Assembly (NCBI RefSeq): GCF_023921225.1
Contig: NZ_CP071527.1
Span: forward strand, 2,694,501-2,758,500
Direction of reading: 5' to 3'
Length of the DNA stretch: 64,000 nt
Source: Legionella lytica
Lineage (GTDB): Bacteria; Pseudomonadota; Gammaproteobacteria; Legionellales; Legionellaceae
Shown here: one piece after another, positions 36,327 through 45,009 of the stretch
Numbering within the stretch: the stretch's first letter is position 1
Layout of the letters: each line of letters begins with the position of its first letter
Position numbers and translations under genes: made by a program
Notes under the pieces: generated by a model
Database searches by the model: none
What the model was told of the DNA's origin: nothing
What the model saw: the letters and a program-made list of their open reading frames with translations, nothing else

Positions 36327-37193
36327 ATGCAGCAAAAACAAGAACTGAATAGTTTTTTTAAGCTCCTGCTCCTTGGTGATCGCGCTGTTGGAAAAACAAC
36401 TTTGTTGCAAAAATTTGTCGAGGAGCTTGACCCTGATTGCTATTATGCAACCTGCGGTGTTGATCAAAAAATACGCTCGCTCTTTCTTTTTAACAAGCAC
36501 CTTGATTTAAAAATTTGGGATGCGGGAGGAGAGCCAAGCCTTTGGCATCTGGTTAGAAGATACCTTCCTGATGCCAATGGCGCTCTAGTCTGCTTTGATG
36601 TAACGAATCCATTTTCATTGATAAAGATCAACAGCTACGTCGAAAAACTGCGGGAAGCACAACCGAACCTCCCTATCATGCTCATTGCGTGTAAATCTGA
36701 TTTAACACAAAAGCGTATGGTCTCAAAGGAGCAAGCTCAGCAGCTGGCTCAAAAACTAGGCATTGCCTATTTAGAAACATCGGGGCTTAAAAAAAATAAT
36801 GTTGATGCGGCATTCTTACAAATCACCCAACGCATGTACTTTGCGCGCATGCTCAATAATATTCATCCAACCTTAGAAAAATATTTCAATGATTATGCCA
36901 ATAATCCCCCAAACCCTATTTCCAAAAAAGAAACAACGTTAAAAGAGGAATATAAGCTCCTCTTCGAACAATTGTTACGCGCCTCAAGTCTGGACGAACT
37001 AAATGATTTTTATCAAAAAACATCGAATCTAATCGATCAAGCAGATGCTCTTTTTGCAAGAAAACACCCTATTTGGAATACAATAACAACAAGCCCATTG
37101 ACCTCTATGCTTAAAAAGACATTAGCCTCATTGGATTTATTAAATGCAGAGTTTAACTTTGAAACCCTAAAAGAAACTACCTTAAACATGTAG
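36327..37193 (+). CDS. Rab-like small GTPase, candidate effector
   Basis: A 288-aa eukaryotic-type GTPase. The P-loop is GDRAVGKTT, and switch I reads YATCGVDQKI, which aligns with Rab1/Rab8 STIGVDFKI. Switch II reads WDAGGEPSLW, in place of WDTAGQERF. Guanine-binding motifs are CKSD (for NKxD) and TSG (for SAK). The catalytic glutamine position is glutamate. About 120 residues follow the G domain and there is no C-terminal cysteine for prenylation. ATG 36327 follows GAGG at six bases. Rab-like proteins are reported in other Legionella species; the localisation and partner are unknown. Confidence 0.85.
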   Translation: MQQKQELNSFFKLLLLGDRAVGKTTLLQKFVEELDPDCYYATCGVDQKIRSLFLFNKHLDLKIWDAGGEPSLWHLVRRYLPDANGALVCFDVTNPFSLIKINSYVEKLREAQPNLPIMLIACKSDLTQKRMVSKEQAQQLAQKLGIAYLETSGLKKNNVDAAFLQITQRMYFARMLNNIHPTLEKYFNDYANNPPNPISKKETTLKEEYKLLFEQLLRASSLDELNDFYQKTSNLIDQADALFARKHPIWNTITTSPLTSMLKKTLASLDLLNAEFNFETLKETTLNM

Positions 37194-37292
37194 AACTAAA
37201 TCTTGAGCGCAGGATAAAGGCTGAGCGGCGGCAAGCCCCAGCCACAATATAGATTGCGTTACAGCCTAACCTAAATTCAGAATAGATTCTAC

Positions 37293-38555
37293 CTAAGTAC
37301 CATTATGCACCCTAAGCAATTCGGACCATCGCGTGGTATAACAGGGGGAACGCAATTGCATGCGCGAATCCCAAGGTTTACTGCTTCCCTCCGCTGCCAG
37401 ATGAAGTGTATGCCGGCCAAAACGCTGATTAATCTTATCGAGAACTGACATTAAATCCTCAGACTTTTGTAACTTCTCCTCGCTAGGCTGGTGAAATAAA
37501 TCCTTTTGGACGGAGGCTTTAGGAAGTAACTCCTCAAAACAAACACCCGTTTTTTTATAATGGTGACCTGCTTTAAAAATTTGCAATAAACCTCGTTTCG
37601 CTAAATGAGTAATGGTCCGCACATCATCCGTGGGATAAGGAAATCGCAGTTCAATAGATTGAAAATGTTGAGCTAAATCTTCCCGAAATCGATTTGTTTG
37701 CACAAAAACGGACATTTGCTGTACTAATGAGTTCTGCTCGCGTAACTTCTCAACAGCGCGGGCACAATGGCTGCTTAAAGATTCCGCTACCGCGGCATAT
37801 TCTGATTGCAAAGAACCAAAACTTTTAGAGGATAAAATACTTTGCCTCGCTTCATCTCGTCCAAAATCGCCACAAGAAACTCCTCGCAATTCCATAGCCG
37901 TACGCACAATCATCACATTAAAGCGTATTTTTAATAAACTTATATCCATTACAGACAGGTCATAAGCCGTATAAATGCCTTGCTGGATAAATTTTTTACT
38001 CCATTTCCGACCAACTCCCCAAACCTCTCCTATAGGAATTTGTTTTAACCATTCACCTTGATTGGCTAAATTCAAGGTAGGTACCTTCACTATCTTTTTG
38101 CACAAATAATTAGCAGCTTTAGCCAATGTTTTGCTTTTACCAATACCAATAGACGTAGGGATACCTGTATTTTTTAAAATTTTTCGTTGTAGTGACGCAC
38201 AAAAAGCATCATGCTGCTCACTGGGGAGACTACTTAAATTAAGAAAAGCTTCATCAATCGAGTAAATTTCAATATCAGGCCATTCCTGTTCAATAGTTGT
38301 CATTACCCGATGTGATAAATCACCATATAAAGCAAAATTAGATGAAAAGACATGTACATCTGCCCGTTGACACAGCGCTTTAACCTTAAAATAAGGCACC
38401 CCCATGGCAATCCCTAAAGCCTTCGCTTCATTAGAACGCGCAATTACACAGCCATCATTGTTTGAAAGCACAATTATAGGTTTATGCCGCAAATCAGGCC
38501 TAAAAAGACGCTCACAAGACGCATAAAAATTATTACAATCAATTAGGGCGAACAT
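37293..38555 (-). CDS. umuC: UmuC-type translesion DNA polymerase V subunit
   Basis: A 420-aa Y-family polymerase. The opening FALIDCNNFYASCERLFRPD carries the first metal-binding aspartate, and IEIYSIDEAF (about 95-104) the second acidic pair. A helix-hairpin-helix GVGRKWSKKF near 195 and the little-finger region follow. The start MFALIDCNN is preferred because AGAGG lies about ten bases upstream. The gene begins 47 bases after the umuD-like gene, the usual umuDC order. It copies damaged DNA with its UmuD partner and RecA. Confidence 0.92.
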   Translation of the reverse strand: MFALIDCNNFYASCERLFRPDLRHKPIIVLSNNDGCVIARSNEAKALGIAMGVPYFKVKALCQRADVHVFSSNFALYGDLSHRVMTTIEQEWPDIEIYSIDEAFLNLSSLPSEQHDAFCASLQRKILKNTGIPTSIGIGKSKTLAKAANYLCKKIVKVPTLNLANQGEWLKQIPIGEVWGVGRKWSKKFIQQGIYTAYDLSVMDISLLKIRFNVMIVRTAMELRGVSCGDFGRDEARQSILSSKSFGSLQSEYAAVAESLSSHCARAVEKLREQNSLVQQMSVFVQTNRFREDLAQHFQSIELRFPYPTDDVRTITHLAKRGLLQIFKAGHHYKKTGVCFEELLPKASVQKDLFHQPSEEKLQKSEDLMSVLDKINQRFGRHTLHLAAEGSSKPWDSRMQLRSPCYTTRWSELLRVHNGT

Positions 38556-38602
38556 AAAATAAAGACCTCTATGGCTGCTGCAGTATCTTGGTACAATCAA
38601 GC

Positions 38603-39133
38603 TTATAAAAAACTATGAATTACATGAGTTACAACGCCCCAAATCACCAGCTCTTGACCCTCTGTAATATCAATTGGTTTATAACGCGGGTTTTCCGGGA
38701 GCAGCTGAACCTTATCAAATGCTTTAGATAAACGCTTAACGGTTAATTCCCCATTTAATGCGGCAATCACAATTGCCCCATTCTGCGCCTCCAGACTTTT
38801 ATCAACAAGCAACATATCGCCAGAATGAATACCTGCATCAGTCATTGAATCACCAGACGCAATAACAACAAACGTCGCAGCCGGATGTCTTATCAATTGC
38901 TGATTTAAATCTAAGTATCGCTCAATGTAGTCATCTCCGGGAGAAGGAAACCCAGCTTGTACTTTGCTAGAATAAATAGGCACACGATGACTTTTAGCTT
39001 CGTTATTTAATAACTCATGGATTTCTGCAACACGAACGATAGGTACCCGTATGGTTTTCGTAGGCTCTAAGCCATATTTACCTTGTCCAGAGGGCCTCCC
39101 AGACCCTGTTCTTTTACCACCACGCTGATTCAT
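38603..39133 (-). CDS. umuD: UmuD-like S24 peptidase
   Basis: A 176-aa LexA-fold protein that self-cleaves when bound to RecA. The serine is in ASGDSMTDAGI, the lysine in ELTVKRLSK, and the cleavage site is likely the Ala-Gly in KVQAGFPSP. It has a basic N-terminal extension of about 30 residues with GKRTGSGRPSGQG, absent in E. coli UmuD and found in related UmuD/ImpA-type proteins. A perfect palindrome (39144-39166) just upstream may control it. Cleaved UmuD activates UmuC for translesion synthesis. Confidence 0.9.
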   Translation of the reverse strand: MNQRGGKRTGSGRPSGQGKYGLEPTKTIRVPIVRVAEIHELLNNEAKSHRVPIYSSKVQAGFPSPGDDYIERYLDLNQQLIRHPAATFVVIASGDSMTDAGIHSGDMLLVDKSLEAQNGAIVIAALNGELTVKRLSKAFDKVQLLPENPRYKPIDITEGQELVIWGVVTHVIHSFL

Positions 39134-39143
39134 TTACTCTCAT

Positions 39144-39166
39144 TTGATTTTTGTTTCAAAAATCAA
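39144..39166. promoter_or_regulatory. Perfect palindrome upstream of umuD, candidate operator
   Basis: TTGATTTTTG, TTT, CAAAAATCAA: 10-bp arms around a 3-base centre, ending 11 bases before the umuD start codon. No LexA box (CTG-N10-CAG) is seen. It fits a repressor site or a 5' UTR stem. Confidence 0.5.
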
Positions 39167-39604
39167 TAATAGCTCTACAATGTTATGGTGTAAATGTAAT
39201 TTCGAATGAGCTTTTCTGAATATTTTTTTATTAAAAAATAAAATGGTAAAAAATAAAGCAAAACAACCAAATAAACTACACGAATATTAAAGTCATTTTA
39301 ATGGTATTTAAGTGTCTAACCGATATCACAGACTCAAGTGTTGCTGAAGCAATATATTCCACCTAGGTATTCTCAAAAACAGCGGAAGACATTTCAAATG
39401 TATATAGACGAAACCCTTGACGAGACTGTTGAATGAGGGGGGGGGTAGTAAAAAATAATTCTGCTAACAAACCAACAATTAGGAGATCATAATCCGAGAT
39501 TGGGACTTGAAGCAGCCCCTCACTCTCAGATAAAGCAGAACTCGAGAATCTCCTCAAAATTATAGTTACTGGGCCTTACAGCGCCCAGCATACACATTTC
39601 TCAC

Positions 39605-41266
39605 TTACAGACTAGCTATCAGCTCTTGCTCCAGATCTTGCTGGGGATATTGATTTATTTCCGCCACTAAGCCTTCTCTAATTCCCTGAACTAGATCAAA
39701 ACGGCTGCTGCTGCTTTTAAAATTCTCATTAAGTGGCATCTTAGCCTTCAACCAAGTATCAATAGCCGCCAGTAATTTTTCATCATTTTCTTTACTTGGC
39801 TCACTCGCATTAGCATGCTCAGTAAAGGCCTTATCCAATTCAACTGTGGCTTTGGTTTTAAACCAAGATGCCGCTTTACTCTCTCGCTGCCACCGTTGTT
39901 CAAAATAGCGTGTTGAGTGAACTGCTTCTCTATGAATATCATTCAACCGTTCGTTTAAATCGAAGACATCCACACTATTCTCGATTAAAACAGCGCGTAC
40001 CTTATCTCGCAATTTCATTACTTGCTCGTACCGAGAACTTCCAACGCCTTCTTTTACCAAAAGCCAAGCATCCGCTTTTTTAAAAATCTCCAAAGACCGC
40101 TCATTAACATCCAGAGATGCTGTATTTTTAAGCATGGCATCCAATTCTTTTGTTAATTTGGTCGAAAATAACGATGCGCTGGTTTCCTGAGCCTGCCACC
40201 ACTTATATAAAAACTCTTGATATTCATTAGTATTTAACTCAGCAAGATAACGTGGGTCAATATTATCATACAGCTCTGCAACAGTAGCTCCAAAGGCACC
40301 TTGTACCTCACCGGCATTTGGAAATAACGGTTTATTTCTCCTGTAATAATTTGCAACTACTTGCCTTTTTTGATCCGCTATCCTTTGAGCAAGCAAGTTT
40401 TCATCCGCTAGCTGTTGGGTTAAATTCATATGCAAATGTTGTGAACCATTCAACTCCCCTTCCCAATGATTCGCTCGCGGCAATACCGCAAGATTGAGCT
40501 TGCAATTATCACTCGGCAACTTAGGTATAACTTGGGAAAAGAAGATATTATGAAAGAGTTGTCTTAATTTCCCTATAATGCCACCCAGTGAAGTAACCCC
40601 TGTATATGCTGCGATAGTTAGATCAACCTTTGTTACTTGCTTCAAATCGCTGCAATCAGCAATGGCTGCTGCATTGGTACCAGGAAGGGCATAAGCAGTT
40701 CCAGGTACTGGCTGGTCCGCAACGATACGTACTGGAACATTAGTATCAGACAACAATTTCTCTTTTGCTCGAGCAGCATGAAAACAAGTTACCGCTCCAC
40801 GGCTGTAGCCAACAAAGGTAATACTTTCAATAGCTTCATTTAAATTTTCAAAACTATTATCAGGCTTTTTCTTAAATTGGCTATCTACTCTTTGTACGTA
40901 CTTTTGATATGGCGCTAATTCTTGGCCATTAGGAATTTGCACGTATTCCTGTTTTTGATAATCGGCTACCCAAATACCCTCAGGGTCTTGAATGCCGACA
41001 CCTAATTGCGCAAGCTCAGAGGAGTTTGATTTACTTAAAACAACTTCACCTTCATCATTCTTTTTAAATACTGTACTAATAAAACGATTAGCAAAGCTCT
41101 CTAAATCCGGCATAGTTCCATCATTACATACTTCCGGATGGTGGCAACCATTAACCACAAGCGTATATGTATTATTCTCTTTCAACTCTTCGGAATAAGT
41201 TGCATGATCTCTAGAAAATGAATAGCCCGAATCACCAGTACCACAAAAATAAACGATTAAATGCAT
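39605..41266 (-). CDS. Alpha/beta hydrolase-like protein, candidate effector
   Basis: 553 aa. The N-terminal 230 residues look like a lipase-type alpha/beta hydrolase: the first strand HLIVYFCGTGDSG at residues 2-14, the nucleophile elbow FVGYSRGAV (Ser 155), and a later strand with VADQPVPG. The rest is helical, with repeated WW/LF-rich segments (about 350-540). The tail ends in LEQELIASL. The GxSxG layout resembles large serine hydrolases such as the Tle/DUF2235 type. There is no signal peptide; secretion by Dot/Icm is a guess. The substrate is unknown. Confidence 0.65.
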   Translation of the reverse strand: MHLIVYFCGTGDSGYSFSRDHATYSEELKENNTYTLVVNGCHHPEVCNDGTMPDLESFANRFISTVFKKNDEGEVVLSKSNSSELAQLGVGIQDPEGIWVADYQKQEYVQIPNGQELAPYQKYVQRVDSQFKKKPDNSFENLNEAIESITFVGYSRGAVTCFHAARAKEKLLSDTNVPVRIVADQPVPGTAYALPGTNAAAIADCSDLKQVTKVDLTIAAYTGVTSLGGIIGKLRQLFHNIFFSQVIPKLPSDNCKLNLAVLPRANHWEGELNGSQHLHMNLTQQLADENLLAQRIADQKRQVVANYYRRNKPLFPNAGEVQGAFGATVAELYDNIDPRYLAELNTNEYQEFLYKWWQAQETSASLFSTKLTKELDAMLKNTASLDVNERSLEIFKKADAWLLVKEGVGSSRYEQVMKLRDKVRAVLIENSVDVFDLNERLNDIHREAVHSTRYFEQRWQRESKAASWFKTKATVELDKAFTEHANASEPSKENDEKLLAAIDTWLKAKMPLNENFKSSSSRFDLVQGIREGLVAEINQYPQQDLEQELIASL

Positions 41267-41549
41267 AATGTAGAGTCCCCTAAGCCAATATCTAGATCAA
41301 ATTATACAATAAATGCCCACAAAAAGCACCATCTGTATTTTATGCCATTCATCCTGCGTTTATACTTCAGCTAAATTCTGGCTCAATACCCACTAAATGC
41401 GATATTTTATTCACGTAAAGTAAAATAGCGACCTTTAACTTCAAAAGTTTAAAACTAACTCAAAAAAACATGCTGGCTTCCTGTAAAAATTCTGTTTTTT
41501 TTTTTCAAAATGAGCAATACTTGCTTCTGAATTCATCCCCCATAAAATT

Positions 41550-42359
41550 ATGATCAAAATAAGACCGTTTCTAAAATGGGCTGGTAGTAAATATAATTGT
41601 TTAGACAAAATTATTCCCTATCTACCACCTGGTAAGCGTTTAATTGAACCCTTTGCCGGCTCAGGGGTTATTTTTATGAATACTGCTTATTCGTCTTACG
41701 TGCTAGCAGAAAGTAATCTGGACTTAGTACATCTTTTTACCTATCTACAACAAGAGGGCGATGAATTTATTGAACGGTGCCGAAGCTATTTTATCCCGGA
41801 ATTTAATTGCAAAGAGAAATATTATCCTTTTCGCAGTGAGTTTAATCAAGCTCCCTATTCCTCACAAAGAGCAGCCTTATTCCTGTACTTAAACCGCCAT
41901 GGTTATAATGGATTATGCCGCTATAACTCTCAAGGAATATATAATGTTCCCTTTGGGCTTTATACAAGACCATATTTCCCGTATAAAGAAATGCAGCTAT
42001 TTCATGAAAAATGCCAAAGCACCCAATTTATTCACCAAGATTTCAGAAAGACTTTTGAGCAAGCAGAACGAGGGGATGTAATTTATTGCGATCCACCTTA
42101 CGTGCCACTTTCAGAAAAAACCAAGCTCTTACCTTATAACCAAAAGCTATTTACTACAGAAGACCAAATTGAGTTGACTGAGTTAGCCAAAGAAACTGCA
42201 GGGAAAGGCATTCCAGTTATCTTATCAAATCATGATACTGAATTTACCCGCTATCATTACCGCAAAGCCCATATTAAAAGCTTCCCAGTATCGCGGTATA
42301 TTAATTGTCGGACAGAGTTACGTCGGCCAGTTAAAGAGTTATTGGCTATTTTTAGCTAA
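41550..42359 (+). CDS. dam: DNA adenine methyltransferase (Dam family)
   Basis: A 269-aa N6-adenine methylase of the D12 class. The S-adenosylmethionine site is FLKWAGSKYNCLDKI (7-21) and EPFAGSGVIF (about 33-42). The catalytic DPPY is seen as IYCDPPYVPLS. By homology it methylates GATC, marking strands for mismatch repair and affecting gene expression. No restriction partner is beside it. The start lacks a strong ribosome site. Confidence 0.9.
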   Translation: MIKIRPFLKWAGSKYNCLDKIIPYLPPGKRLIEPFAGSGVIFMNTAYSSYVLAESNLDLVHLFTYLQQEGDEFIERCRSYFIPEFNCKEKYYPFRSEFNQAPYSSQRAALFLYLNRHGYNGLCRYNSQGIYNVPFGLYTRPYFPYKEMQLFHEKCQSTQFIHQDFRKTFEQAERGDVIYCDPPYVPLSEKTKLLPYNQKLFTTEDQIELTELAKETAGKGIPVILSNHDTEFTRYHYRKAHIKSFPVSRYINCRTELRRPVKELLAIFS

Positions 42360-42377
42360 ACACAAATTGTAGGTTGG

Positions 42378-42386
42378 GCTCTTAGC
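42378..42386. repeat. Target-site duplication, left copy
   Basis: GCTCTTAGC directly before the left end of the IS4 element. The identical nine bases follow its right end at 43678-43686. Confidence 0.85.
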
Positions 42387-43677
42387 CTGAGGTATCGACT
42401 CGTTTTTAAAAGTCTGGACTTGCATCGTATAACGTGATCTCATTGATTCCGACCAAAGACTCATTGAGGGCATACGATGCAAGTAAGCACTATTTTACAT
42501 GAACTATTCTCTTCATCAATTCATAAAACACGATTAAAAAGCTTAATTACAATAGTAAATGGCTTAATAAGGAGTAAGAAGCTTCAATTAAGTCAATTAG
42601 GCCGATGTCTGAATGGGCAAGCGAAAGAGCGTTCCGGTATTCGTTTAATAGACCGTTTTCTAAGTAATCAGTTTTATCAGCGTGAATCGCTCATAATTTA
42701 TCGAAGTATATGTAGTCGAGTTCTTAAACATACCGCAACTCCTGATATAGTTGTGGATTGGTCAAGTATTCCAAATAGCCAATATTATTGTGAGGGTAAA
42801 GAGCAGTGCCTACTGCGCGCGGTATTTCCTGCACCAGGTCGAGGTATTACTCTTTATGAAGAAATTCATCCTAAATCGAAAGAAAACAATCCGCACATCC
42901 ATCGCAATTTCTTAAACAATCTAAAATCGGTATTGCCTCCAGAAAGCAAGCCCTGCCTTATTACTGATGCCGGATTTAAAAACCCGTGGTTTAAATCGGT
43001 ATTAGCTATGGGGTGGGATTATGTAGGACGTGTACGAGGAATCACTCAGTATGATGCAGGAGGTGGATTTTATGCGATTAAAACGGTGTTCTCCCAGGCC
43101 ACGAATAAAGCACGTTACTTAGGATTTTGGGCTATCGCGAAAACCAATGTCCTCCTTCATCATGTGGTCCTTTACAAAGGAACGCCTAAAGGGCGTTATC
43201 AAATGACCAAAACGAAAAAACCTGCCCAAGGCAAGGACTCTAGGAAATACAGTGCCTCATGGAGAGAACCTTGGTTCCTTGTGACGTCTTTAGAGGAAGT
43301 TAAAGAACACCCTAATCTCGCTCGCATTAAATACACACGAAGAATGACCATTGAAGAAAGCTTTAGAGATACTAAGTCGACTCGATTTGGCTTTAGCTTC
43401 GATAACAACATCACCTTCAAACCAGAACGATATACAGTTTGGTTACTACTCGCGGCCATTGCTAGCCTCATTGCCTGGATTACGGGGGCTTCAGCGGAGA
43501 AATTAAAATTACATTATGATTTTCAAGCAAACTCTTATAAACATCGGAGGGTCTTGTCTTTCTTTTATCTAGGATGCCAGCTGATTAGGAAAAAAATAAA
43601 CGTTGAGACTCATTGGGAGATAATTTTAGAGGAGCATAATACATGCTCCTCTTAATTAAAACGAGTCGATCCCTCAG
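42387..43677 (+). mobile_element. Complete IS4-family insertion sequence
   Basis: 1291 bp. The ends are CTGAGGTATCGACTCGTTTT and the complement of CTGAGGGATCGACTCGTTTT, matching at 19 of 20 positions. Both sides carry the 9-bp duplication GCTCTTAGC, so the insertion is clean. Without the element the flanks rejoin as a palindromic intergenic repeat (TTGGGC ... GCCCAA). Confidence 0.92.
42477..43655 (+). CDS. IS4-family transposase
   Basis: A 392-aa DDE transposase. Acidic residues are in IVVDWSS (about 97) and LITDAGF (about 161), and the glutamate is in the YREK signature at YTRRMTIEESFRDTK (about 288-302), with exact Y-2-R-3-E-6-K spacing. The gene is intact and fills the element. The 9-bp duplication agrees with IS10/IS50-type chemistry. 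It is probably still mobile. Confidence 0.92.
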   Translation: MQVSTILHELFSSSIHKTRLKSLITIVNGLIRSKKLQLSQLGRCLNGQAKERSGIRLIDRFLSNQFYQRESLIIYRSICSRVLKHTATPDIVVDWSSIPNSQYYCEGKEQCLLRAVFPAPGRGITLYEEIHPKSKENNPHIHRNFLNNLKSVLPPESKPCLITDAGFKNPWFKSVLAMGWDYVGRVRGITQYDAGGGFYAIKTVFSQATNKARYLGFWAIAKTNVLLHHVVLYKGTPKGRYQMTKTKKPAQGKDSRKYSASWREPWFLVTSLEEVKEHPNLARIKYTRRMTIEESFRDTKSTRFGFSFDNNITFKPERYTVWLLLAAIASLIAWITGASAEKLKLHYDFQANSYKHRRVLSFFYLGCQLIRKKINVETHWEIILEEHNTCSS

Positions 43678-43686
43678 GCTCTTAGC
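43678..43686. repeat. Target-site duplication, right copy
   Basis: GCTCTTAGC, identical to 42378-42386, followed by CCAACATGG of the interrupted repeat. Confidence 0.85.
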
Positions 43687-43759
43687 CCAACATGGAAATC
43701 GCATCTGACTCAATGTTGGGCCAGAAATCCAACCTACAGGAAATCAGGCTACGCGTTAA

Positions 43760-45007
43760 TCAATTTGCAGAATGATCCTTAATAAAGAACGCAAGAATAG
43801 TAACTAATAAAAGAGAAATCGGTAATATTGATAAGGCAACTTGATAATCCACAACAGTGTAAATATGCTCGCCCCCCACGATACCACTATCACCAAAGGT
43901 ATCTAATAGCTTACCAACTAAGGGTTGGAAAACAACTCCTCCTAAAGTCACAATCATATTTGTTGCAGCAAACACCGTACCTGATAATTGAGCACCACTG
44001 CATTCTTTAGCCATAATAAATACAATGATTTCTGTAGCAGAAAATACACCATAGAAGAACAATAAAATATTAAGTGATGTATAGGATAACCCAGGCATGT
44101 ACAATACTAAGCTAATACAAATTAGAGAAAGAATAGCCCCTACTACCAAAGGTAATAGTCTTCTTCCCGTACGGTCAGAAAGATATCCCGCGATCGGAGC
44201 ACCAACAGCCCAACCTAAGAATACAGCAGATACGGTTCTAGCAGCCTCGACCTTAGTTAAGTGATGTGCCTGTTCTAAATAGGTCTTACCCCACAACTCC
44301 CCAAAAACCGATAAGGAAGTATAAAGACAAGCCCCTACAAAACCGATTAACCACACCTCAGGAGCCATTAGTACTTTAAGAACATTATGGAAAAACTCAG
44401 GTAAGGGATGTTTATTGGATTGATGCCCCGTAGGTCCATCACGTACCACCAACAACATCAAAACACTCAAGCCAGAACCAATGATGGCAATGAACAACAG
44501 CACTTGTTCCCAACCAACACGTTGAGACCATTCAGTGATTTTTACTTCACCATAAACCAGCCCTAACATACCTAAAGTAGTCATTAATCCGGCAACAAGC
44601 GAAAAATAGCGTCTAGGTAGCCAATGCAACGCCAAGGATAAAACCCCAACGAAAGCAAAGGACGAGCCAAACCCAACTAAAAAGCGGCCGGCTCCGACTA
44701 AAAACATGGATGATGTTAAAGTGAACATCCATGAGCCTACAGTACAACAAATACATGCAAAAGTAAGTAATCGTCTAGGTCCATATCTATCCATAAGCAT
44801 ACCTACCGGCATTTGCATAGGTGAATATGCAAAATAGTAGAGTGCCGATATTTGGCCAAATGTAGTTGCAGAAATATGCCCCAGAGCAATACTGAGTTCA
44901 GCCTGCAACACACCTGGTATAATACGCAGGATAAACTCATAACAATAGAACACTGCCCCAACAAAGCAGATTAACGAACCTAATATCAATTGTTTTTTAG
45001 CATTCAT
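43760..45007 (-). CDS. MFS transporter, Pht-like, copy A
   Basis: A 415-aa inner-membrane transporter with 12 predicted segments. The MFS loop 2-3 signature is MLMDRYGPRRLLT (about 68-80), and the later copy is YLSDRTGRRLLPL (about 260). The start overlaps the stop of the next MFS gene, and the two share YAYxPMQMPVGxLxDRYGPRRLL blocks, so this is a tandem pair. Legionella has a family of such transporters (Pht) for amino acids and nucleosides in the vacuole. Its substrate is unknown. Confidence 0.85.
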   Translation of the reverse strand: MNAKKQLILGSLICFVGAVFYCYEFILRIIPGVLQAELSIALGHISATTFGQISALYYFAYSPMQMPVGMLMDRYGPRRLLTFACICCTVGSWMFTLTSSMFLVGAGRFLVGFGSSFAFVGVLSLALHWLPRRYFSLVAGLMTTLGMLGLVYGEVKITEWSQRVGWEQVLLFIAIIGSGLSVLMLLVVRDGPTGHQSNKHPLPEFFHNVLKVLMAPEVWLIGFVGACLYTSLSVFGELWGKTYLEQAHHLTKVEAARTVSAVFLGWAVGAPIAGYLSDRTGRRLLPLVVGAILSLICISLVLYMPGLSYTSLNILLFFYGVFSATEIIVFIMAKECSGAQLSGTVFAATNMIVTLGGVVFQPLVGKLLDTFGDSGIVGGEHIYTVVDYQVALSILPISLLLVTILAFFIKDHSAN

Positions 45008-45009
45008 AT

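Noticed and set aside
39134..39300. LexA/SOS box upstream of umuD
   Set aside because: No CTG-N10-CAG or similar site is present. Only the perfect palindrome at 39144-39166 was found.
39363..39557. A 64-codon minus-strand frame through the G9 tract
   Set aside because: No ribosome site or recognisable domain. It depends on the homopolymer length.
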